Shown here piece by piece: positions 1 to 4,281 of a stretch of DNA of 12,482 bases (the first letter of the stretch is position 1; each line of letters opens with the position of its first letter). The position numbers were made by a program, and so were the translations under genes. The stretch lies in NCBI GenBank assembly GCA_002011355.1, contig MTNE01000141.1:1-12482 (forward strand), in the 5' to 3' direction. The DNA comes from Thermoplasmatales archaeon JdFR-43 (GTDB lineage: Archaea; Thermoplasmatota; E2; UBA202; JdFR-43). The notes below the pieces were generated by a model, which saw nothing but the letters and a program-made list of their open reading frames with translations, was not told where the DNA came from and searched no databases.

Positions 1-8
1 TATGAAGG

Positions 9-245
9 GTGCCGGACGGCAGCAAACAGAGAAAAAATAGGAAGTCGGGAATGGACACGCCAGAAGAAGGAGATAACAAACCAAATGAATACGACAAAAT
101 CTCGGAGTTATATTGCCCGCCCACCGGGGACAGAGTTAGCATAGGAAAGCCCTCCTTCAGACGGGTAAAGGAGTTTAAACCTTCACGATTGCTAGGAACC
201 TTTCATAAGTTGACATCAAAATTGGATAACACGACATCAAAATAG
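9..245 (+). CDS. doubtful ORF, unknown
   Basis: An open frame of 78 codons from GTG 9, or 64 codons from ATG 51, which has an AGGA about seven bases upstream. The product is hydrophilic, rich in Lys, Arg, Glu and Pro, with no motif I recognise. Its end overlaps the presumed winged-helix fragment that follows in another frame, so both are unlikely to be real along their full length. On the opposite strand a frame from ATG 142, preceded by GAAGGAGGG, stays open to the window edge, so the coding strand is unclear. It may be a leftover of the decayed accessory region. Confidence 0.15.
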   Translation: MPDGSKQRKNRKSGMDTPEEGDNKPNEYDKISELYCPPTGDRVSIGKPSFRRVKEFKPSRLLGTFHKLTSKLDNTTSK

Positions 246-354
246 ATTATTCGGTTCCAGAACCAGAACTGCCCTGCTGTCAAAGCTCATGCTGAATCCC
301 GACAGCAAGTTCCACATCCGCGAACTGTCAGAGCACAGTTCGCAATATGCTTAA
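214..354 (+). pseudogene. winged-helix regulator fragment
   Basis: The frame ending at the TAA of 352-354 encodes LFGSRTRTALLSKL (from 247) followed by NPDSKFHIRELSE. This is the typical first half of archaeal winged-helix DNA-binding domains: L-F-G-S-x-T-R at the start and F-x-I-R-E-L-S at the second helix. There is no good start codon in frame back to the TGA at 211, and the recognition helix and wing are missing because the frame stops soon after. I read it as a broken remnant, possibly of a regulator or of a DNA-binding protein linked to a toxin-antitoxin pair. The motif match is from memory of the fold. Confidence 0.35.
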
Positions 355-580
355 GCATGTATCCCGGAACTTTGCCTCAGGCAAACTGAGCGAGGCACTC
401 GAACTCGTGAGGGGGAGGAGGGTTACAGTCTGTAAAGCTGCTGAAATTGCCGTGGTTTATCATGCTTACAGAAACCGCATCACTGCTCTGCTGGACGAGT
501 TGCTTAACGCTCCTGGCCAGGCGGTCCAGCTTGTAGAATACCACGACATCGAACTTCTTGAGGCGGGTATCTTCTATTAG
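347..580 (+). pseudogene. UPF0175-like fragment (antitoxin-type)
   Basis: The first 35 or so residues, including SGKLSEALELVRGRRVTVCK and then AAEIA, resemble the core of UPF0175-family small DNA-binding proteins, in which a helix 'A-x-E-L-Y-x-x-G-K-I-S-L' precedes 'A-A-E-L-A-G-V-S'. UPF0175 proteins are usually small antitoxin-like partners of PIN-domain toxins. After AAEIA (about position 455) the similarity stops, and the rest of the frame is antisense to the serine recombinase fragment. The gene therefore appears to have lost its 3' end at the junction with that fragment. Family assignment rests on pattern alone. Confidence 0.35.
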
Positions 581-772
581 TTGCTTGAGGGCCGGGCGGT
601 CCTCCCTGGATCCCGACATCCTGTCAACGTATTCGACATATTCCCAGCCCATACGCTGGCAGAATTCTCTGCAGGGAATGAGCTGGGTTTCAGGGTTCTG
701 GCGGTATTCATCGTTTCCGTTCTTCTTGTCCCTGGTACTTACCCTTGCGTAGATGGCGGCTTTTTTGGGCAT
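377..772 (-). pseudogene. truncated serine recombinase (resolvase/invertase)
   Basis: Serine recombinases cut and rejoin DNA through a 5'-phosphoserine link. The product opens with AAIYARVST, where the Ser of R-V-S-T is the nucleophile. It continues with a CxxxGW-type segment (FCQRMGWEY), a DRMSGSREDRPALKQL stretch, and KFDVVVFYKLDRLARS, which carries the conserved D-R-L-A-R catalytic arginine region. Family resemblance ends after SVKQLV (near 495). The last 40 or so residues are unrelated, because they are antisense to the UPF0175-like fragment. Such proteins usually run to 180-500 residues, so the long helix and DNA-binding domain are gone. An AAGGAG lies about 15 bases before the ATG at 772, behind T- and A-rich promoter-like sequence. 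Probably a relic of a mobile element. Confidence 0.75.
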
Positions 773-930
773 GTATCTGTTTCAAAACTCCTTAAACTTA
801 AACCTTTAAAAAACAAGGGGTGTGAGTAAAGGTAATTATTGTCGCACCGTTTTTGATGAGAATGATAAAGTTTCCTACAATAATATGCTTTGAAACGTAG
901 TTAGTTCAGAACAATCTTAATCCATGGCAA

Positions 931-940
931 AAATATAAAT
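931..940 (+). promoter_or_regulatory. possible TATA box
   Basis: AAATATAAAT in an A+T-rich patch, with GGAGG following at 947-951. An archaeal start site would fall near 960, very close to the ATG at 965. This suits a leaderless message, but would then leave the GGAGG outside the transcript. Weak support. Confidence 0.25.
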
Positions 941-964
941 ATTTCCGGAGGCCCATAATTCTTG

Positions 965-1093
965 ATGAATATGCTGTCAATGCTTAGTGACCTACTTCGA
1001 TTTGCTCTTGCTGTTTTGGAGTTAGTTGAATATATAAAAAATCAGACCAAAGGTAACATATTTAAGGGTTCATTAGTAACTCAAGAATACTAA
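965..1093 (+). CDS. possible small protein, 42 residues
   Basis: ATG 965 to TAA 1091-1093. The product begins MNMLSMLSDLLRFALAVLEL and has a hydrophobic or amphipathic N-terminal half, too short and too charged at its end for a confident membrane segment. A GGAGG lies 13 bases upstream, farther than usual. No family is recognised. Its 3' end contains the left arm of the inverted repeat at 1070-1110. It could be a real small protein, the end of a decayed gene, or chance. It is the only reading frame of interest in the 830-1299 stretch. Confidence 0.25.
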   Translation: MNMLSMLSDLLRFALAVLELVEYIKNQTKGNIFKGSLVTQEY

Positions 1094-1110
1094 CCATTTG
1101 TTACTAATGA
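1070..1110. repeat. perfect 11-bp inverted repeat
   Basis: TCATTAGTAAC at 1070-1080 is repeated as its exact reverse complement GTTACTAATGA at 1100-1110, with a 19-nt spacer. Arm centres are 30 bp apart, close to three helical turns, which suits two dimers binding on one DNA face. The right arm ends one base before the TATA box at 1112. That position is where an archaeal activator or repressor would influence TFB/TBP loading. A terminator role is less likely because no T-run follows. Confidence 0.55.
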
Positions 1111-1111
1111 G

Positions 1112-1120
1112 TTTATATAA
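1112..1120 (+). promoter_or_regulatory. strong TATA box, candidate operon promoter
   Basis: TTTATATAA matches the archaeal TATA consensus closely and is followed by A+T-rich sequence. Transcription would start near 1140-1145, giving a leader of about 155 nt before the RadA-like gene at 1300. A second, weaker TATA-like site (AATTTAAA, 1196-1203) could give a shorter leader starting near 1228. Which site is used cannot be told from the sequence. Confidence 0.5.
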
Positions 1121-1150
1121 AATTTAATTAAGTAATATGCCTCTTTCCAA

Positions 1151-1163
1151 TGTGTATTACACA
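1151..1163. repeat. 13-bp palindrome near predicted start site
   Basis: TGTGTA-T-TACACA is a perfect dyad with one central base. It sits about 8-20 bases downstream of the start predicted from the TATA box at 1112, a common location for an archaeal repressor operator. With the inverted repeat at 1070-1110 it brackets the promoter on both sides. Confidence 0.4.
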
Positions 1164-1216
1164 GGCGTGGGGGAAATGTTTCAGTTTACTCGCAAAATTT
1201 AAACCTTCACGCTTAT

Positions 1217-1270
1217 GGGGGTTTGGAGGGTGGAAGTGTTAACTTTCACTTTCACTCCACTCAAAACCCC
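1217..1270 (+). promoter_or_regulatory. imperfect hairpin in leader
   Basis: GGGGTTT near 1218-1224 can pair with AAACCCC at 1264-1270, and inside it GAG, TGG and AAGTG on the left can pair with CACTT, CCA and CTC on the right, with small bulges. The loop region contains the tandem element CTTTCACTTTCACT. The structure ends 29 bases before the ATG at 1300. It may affect message stability or translation of the operon, or it may be only a purine-pyrimidine asymmetry. No ribosome site is obvious between it and the start. Confidence 0.3.
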
Positions 1271-1299
1271 TTTCAAGGTAACCAAAGAACCTTCAACCG

Positions 1300-1803
1300 A
1301 TGCACAGCAAAGCCATCGAGATTCCAGTGGGGACTTTAGCAGCCGTAATAGCTCCATCAGACTTTGCTATCCGGCTCATTCTGGATTATCTTGAGTATCA
1401 TGACAATATGCTCTATGTATGCGGTGATTACTCAGTTATTCTGCCAAAATTCAACAGGAAGAGAATTAACTTCCATGTGAGAAGAGCATTCACTTCTTAT
1501 CAGCTCCTGGAGATACTTGAGGATGCAGAACACGACATGCTCTTCATCGAGCACGAGGGGTTTGAGGGTTCAGACGGGCTTGTCGAGGCAATTTTTCTTG
1601 CTATGAGAGAGGTGGCAAGAAACGGATCCATCGTTATCCTCTACTCCACCAGGATGGACGGGTTTGTGGATTTCGTTGCCAGAAATGCTGACAGGTTTGT
1701 TCTGGTAAGGAAGGTGAATGGTGGATTCATTGTCCAAGATTCTGGAGCCGAGCTCTTTGTTGGTAACGGAAAGAACATGAGTCTGGGTGATTTCTATGGG
1801 TAG
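1300..1803 (+). CDS. RadA/RecA-fold protein lacking Walker A (ImuA-like role)
   Basis: This 167-residue product reads as a trimmed RecA/RadA core. Residues 9-35 (PVGTLAAVIAPSDFAIRL, then LDYLEYHD) occupy the place of 'G-x-L-x-x-I-x-G-x-x-G-S-G-K-T', but the Gly-Lys-Thr of Walker A is absent. A Walker B-like strand follows (DMLFIEHEGFEG, about 79-90), then SIVILYST (about 110-117) and a C-terminal beta-rich part. It should not bind ATP normally and probably works as a structural partner. It is the first gene of an operon with the small protein and PolB2. Archaeal Dpo2 operons are known to carry a RadA-like gene, and bacterial mutasomes carry the RecA-like ImuA, so a role in loading or regulating the translesion polymerase is inferred. 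No clear ribosome site precedes ATG 1300, and the start is chosen from alignment to the fold. Confidence 0.7.
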   Translation: MHSKAIEIPVGTLAAVIAPSDFAIRLILDYLEYHDNMLYVCGDYSVILPKFNRKRINFHVRRAFTSYQLLEILEDAEHDMLFIEHEGFEGSDGLVEAIFLAMREVARNGSIVILYSTRMDGFVDFVARNADRFVLVRKVNGGFIVQDSGAELFVGNGKNMSLGDFYG

Positions 1804-2107
1804 GAGCATGAGCAGCGTCAGAATGGAGGTTAAGAAGATTGCTGAGAGGTGGTTGATGGTAAAGAGGGCTTTGAAGAAGGAGGATCGGGTTTACGCCGAG
1901 AGGCTTGCCGAGATGGCAAAAAGGCATTCGAGTGAGGTGTTTTACGCTTTTGACGATCCTCTCGAAGCTGCCGTTTTCTCTGTTCTGGTTGAGATGATGA
2001 AGGAGATTGATGAGCTGAGGTGTAACAACGATGATGATCCTGGACTGCTGGGCTGGCAGGAGAGTTCAGCTGTGGGTGAAGAGGAAGGAGAGGGTAAGGG
2101 AGGTTGA
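1796..2107 (+). CDS. small helical protein of the PolB2 operon
   Basis: From ATG 1796 the product has 103 residues. The start is chosen because GGGTGAT at 1785-1791 lies about 4 bases upstream. GTG 1787, ATG 1808 and ATG 1823 are alternatives. The first 70 or so residues are charged and helical (EVKKIAERWLMVKRALKKED, then AERLAEMAKRH and AAVFSVLVEMMKEID) and suggest a helical bundle or a helix-turn-helix-like adaptor. The tail is acidic and rich in Gly and Glu. The gene overlaps the RadA-like gene by 8 nt and polB2 by 77 nt, so translation is probably coupled. Position between a RecA-like protein and the polymerase fits a linking or regulatory subunit, but no catalytic residues are seen and the function is unknown. 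Confidence 0.65.
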   Translation: MGRSMSSVRMEVKKIAERWLMVKRALKKEDRVYAERLAEMAKRHSSEVFYAFDDPLEAAVFSVLVEMMKEIDELRCNNDDDPGLLGWQESSAVGEEEGEGKGG

Positions 2108-3983
2108 GTATGATTATCAGCCCTGGTTTTACCTCCATCTTCCTGACCCCCATCGCCATGCTGAGATGATTGAGGGGCTGGAGAGCCTGTACAGAGTCGA
2201 AGAATGTACATTCCAAACCATCTATGGAGAGCTTGACGGCTATAAAATCTACTGCGATGTTAAAGATCTTAGGAAAGTTGCAGAGAAGATAGAACTTCAA
2301 ACAAGATTCCAGGTGAAGCTGTACAACGTTGATGTGAGGCTTGACCAGAGGTTCTTCGCCGAGAGAAGGCTAATCTCTGATGAAGAGAGGTTCAGCATAG
2401 ATGGAGTTCCGGAGCTGAAGACTGCTAAAGTGGAAGTGAAGGGGGAGAAGAGCTATCCGGCGGTGAAGAATAGGATTGTGGAGGTAAGAGTTAACGGAGA
2501 AGTGCTGAAAGGGAGTGAGAGGGAAATCATTCAGGAGCTCTCCAGCCAGATTGAGTCGCTGGATCCGGACGTTATTTTATTCCTGCATGCAGACTATTGG
2601 ATGCGGTTTATTCTTGCCAGGGCCAGGAAGTACGGCATTGACACAAAAATTAGCAGAAACGGCAGATACAGGAAGCTTGGCTCGAAGTCGTACTTCAGCT
2701 ATGGAAGGGTCGTTTACAGGCCGTCAGCCTATCTGCCTGCTGGAAGAGTTCTGATTGACACAGCAAACTCCTTCAACTATAAAGAGGGAGGGCTTGAAGG
2801 GGTCTTCCTTGCCTCCCGCCTGGCCTGCATTCCCGCAAACTATGCAGCAAGGTTTACTCCAGGCACCCTCATCTCAAGCTACGAAGTGTATGAAGCTCTG
2901 AAGAGGGACATAGCGGTTCCCTTCCGTAAATTCGATGCGGAGAGGCTGAGGAGCTTTGAGGAGCTAAAAATGGCTGACAGAGGGGGCATGATCTTCCAGC
3001 CCCGGCCCGGAGTTTACGAGAACGTTTACCAGCTTGATTTTGTCTCAATGTATCCCTCCATCATAGTGAAGTGGAACCTGTCTCCTGAAACCATAGCATC
3101 TAACAATGGAAAGAAGGGATTCCTCCCGCTAGTTTTGGAGCCTCTGCTGAACCTGAGGCTGGAAACCAGAAAAATGAAAAAGATTGAACCGAAATACGAG
3201 AGGCTGGACTCAATCCTGAAGTGGATGCTTGTTACGTGCTTCGGCTACACCGGCTACAAGAACGCCAGATTTGGCAGGATAGAGGTTCACGAGGCGATAA
3301 CGAGGGTGGGCAGGGAGGTGCTGATAAGGACGAAGGAGATTGCCGAATCAATGGGCTTCGAAGTGCTGCACGGTATAGTTGATTGCTTATGGTTGAGGGG
3401 AGAGAAGATAGAGGAGCTGAGAGAAGTGGTTGAGAAGGAGACGGGCTTGCTGACTGGCATCGACTCATTCAGCTGGATAGTCTTCCTTCCCATGAAGGAT
3501 GAGACAGGAGCCTACAACCGCTACTACGGCAGGCTGAGGGATGGCAGCATGAAGGTTAGAGGAGTTGCTGCAAGGAGGGGTGATACTCCTGAATACATCA
3601 GGAAGATGCAGATGGAGATGTTCGACGTGATGGCGAAAGCTAGGAGCGTTGAGGAGATTCAGAAGGTTAAAAGCAGGCTGATCAGAATATATCACGACTA
3701 CAAGGACAAACTCAGGAGAGGAGACGTTAATCCTGAGCAGCTCGCTATCAACAGAAGGATCTCGAAGCTTGAATATTCAAGGATGTGTGCTGAAGCTTCT
3801 GTAATAGAGGTGTACAAAAAGCTGGGAATAGCAGTCTCGCCGGGGATGAATGTGAGCTTTGTTGTGGTGGATGCAAGGAAATGGATTGTTGAAGCTCCCT
3901 GGGAGGCAGCAGGTTATGACGAAGAATACTATACAGGACTGCTGGATAAGGTGTGGGACAAACTCATTTTTGCTTTCTGGTAA
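2031..3983 (+). CDS. polB2: family B DNA polymerase, PolB2/Dpo2 type
   Basis: A 650-residue family B polymerase, shorter than the roughly 770-900 residues of replicative archaeal PolB enzymes. Motif A is intact: DFVSMYPS at 336-343 with metal-binding Asp 336. Motif B is the variant LKWMLVTCFGYTGYKNARFG near 396-415 in place of K-x3-N-S-x-Y-G. Motif C reads GIVDCLWL (448-455), keeping one Asp (451) but losing the second of the usual D-T-D. The exonuclease region (about 140-270) lacks D-I-E and the other catalytic acids, so proofreading is probably absent. These traits define archaeal PolB2. Once thought inactive, Sulfolobus Dpo2 has been reported to bypass lesions and extend mismatches. GAGGTG at 2017-2022 sits eight bases before ATG 2031; ATG 2034 is also possible. 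Third gene of the operon with the RadA-like and small proteins; a role in damage-tolerant synthesis is inferred. Confidence 0.9.
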   Translation: MMILDCWAGRRVQLWVKRKERVREVEYDYQPWFYLHLPDPHRHAEMIEGLESLYRVEECTFQTIYGELDGYKIYCDVKDLRKVAEKIELQTRFQVKLYNVDVRLDQRFFAERRLISDEERFSIDGVPELKTAKVEVKGEKSYPAVKNRIVEVRVNGEVLKGSEREIIQELSSQIESLDPDVILFLHADYWMRFILARARKYGIDTKISRNGRYRKLGSKSYFSYGRVVYRPSAYLPAGRVLIDTANSFNYKEGGLEGVFLASRLACIPANYAARFTPGTLISSYEVYEALKRDIAVPFRKFDAERLRSFEELKMADRGGMIFQPRPGVYENVYQLDFVSMYPSIIVKWNLSPETIASNNGKKGFLPLVLEPLLNLRLETRKMKKIEPKYERLDSILKWMLVTCFGYTGYKNARFGRIEVHEAITRVGREVLIRTKEIAESMGFEVLHGIVDCLWLRGEKIEELREVVEKETGLLTGIDSFSWIVFLPMKDETGAYNRYYGRLRDGSMKVRGVAARRGDTPEYIRKMQMEMFDVMAKARSVEEIQKVKSRLIRIYHDYKDKLRRGDVNPEQLAINRRISKLEYSRMCAEASVIEVYKKLGIAVSPGMNVSFVVVDARKWIVEAPWEAAGYDEEYYTGLLDKVWDKLIFAFW

Positions 3984-4090
3984 GGGAATGTATTAAATAA
4001 CATGTAAGATTAGAATAAAAATTAGTAATCTCTGTTATTCTGGTTGTTATAGATTATTTTCTTGTGATAAAATGAAAAATGATTTGCGAG

Positions 4091-4097
4091 TTTTTTT
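4091..4097 (+). terminator. oligo-T candidate terminator after polB2
   Basis: A run of seven T residues about 108 bases after the polB2 stop, without a preceding stem. Archaeal RNA polymerase can terminate at such T-runs. Several shorter T-rich patches lie between 4018 and 4060, so termination may be spread out. The 3984-4281 stretch is A+T-rich and otherwise holds only the promoter-like elements of the next gene. Confidence 0.4.
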
Positions 4098-4160
4098 ATA
4101 TACTGACATTATCTAAAATATATTCTGAAATCATTATGATATAAAAGATCAAAACAATAG

Positions 4161-4169
4161 AAATTTATA
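4161..4169 (+). promoter_or_regulatory. candidate TATA box of the helicase cassette
   Basis: AAATTTATA preceded by the purine-rich AAAACAATAG, which could serve as BRE. Transcription would start near 4190-4195, about 90 bases before ATG 4282. Other A+T-rich sites (TTTTTATATA near 4093, TATAATATT near 4244) cannot be excluded. No other promoter-like gap exists before 11973, so the three downstream genes are probably one transcript. Confidence 0.35.
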
Positions 4170-4281
4170 CCTGTGTTAGTATAGTGGATTGAGGAGAATT
4201 AGAAAGAGCAAAATTGATGGGGGTGACATACAAACTAGTTATGTATAATATTCTAAAATCTTTAATAGTGGGTGTGAAAGA

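Noticed and set aside
1..142. Minus-strand frame open from ATG 142 to the window edge, with a GGAGG site
   Set aside because: The 47 visible codons are not protein-like enough to call, and the opposite strand also has an open frame here; truncation by the window prevents a decision.
174..1211. 14-bp direct repeat TTTAAACCTTCACG (174-187 and 1198-1211) as ends of an inserted element
   Set aside because: One 14-bp match in 12 kb can arise by chance, the sequence resembles a BRE/TATA element on the minus strand, and no inverted ends or target duplication accompany it.
1830..2300. Minus-strand open frame of 156 codons across the small gene and the start of polB2
   Set aside because: The low-complexity Pro/Ser composition and antisense position to two supported genes mark it as a shadow.
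3984..4281. CRISPR array or tRNA gene in the gap after polB2
   Set aside because: No regularly spaced repeats and no cloverleaf-forming G+C-rich segment are present; the gap is plain A+T-rich DNA.
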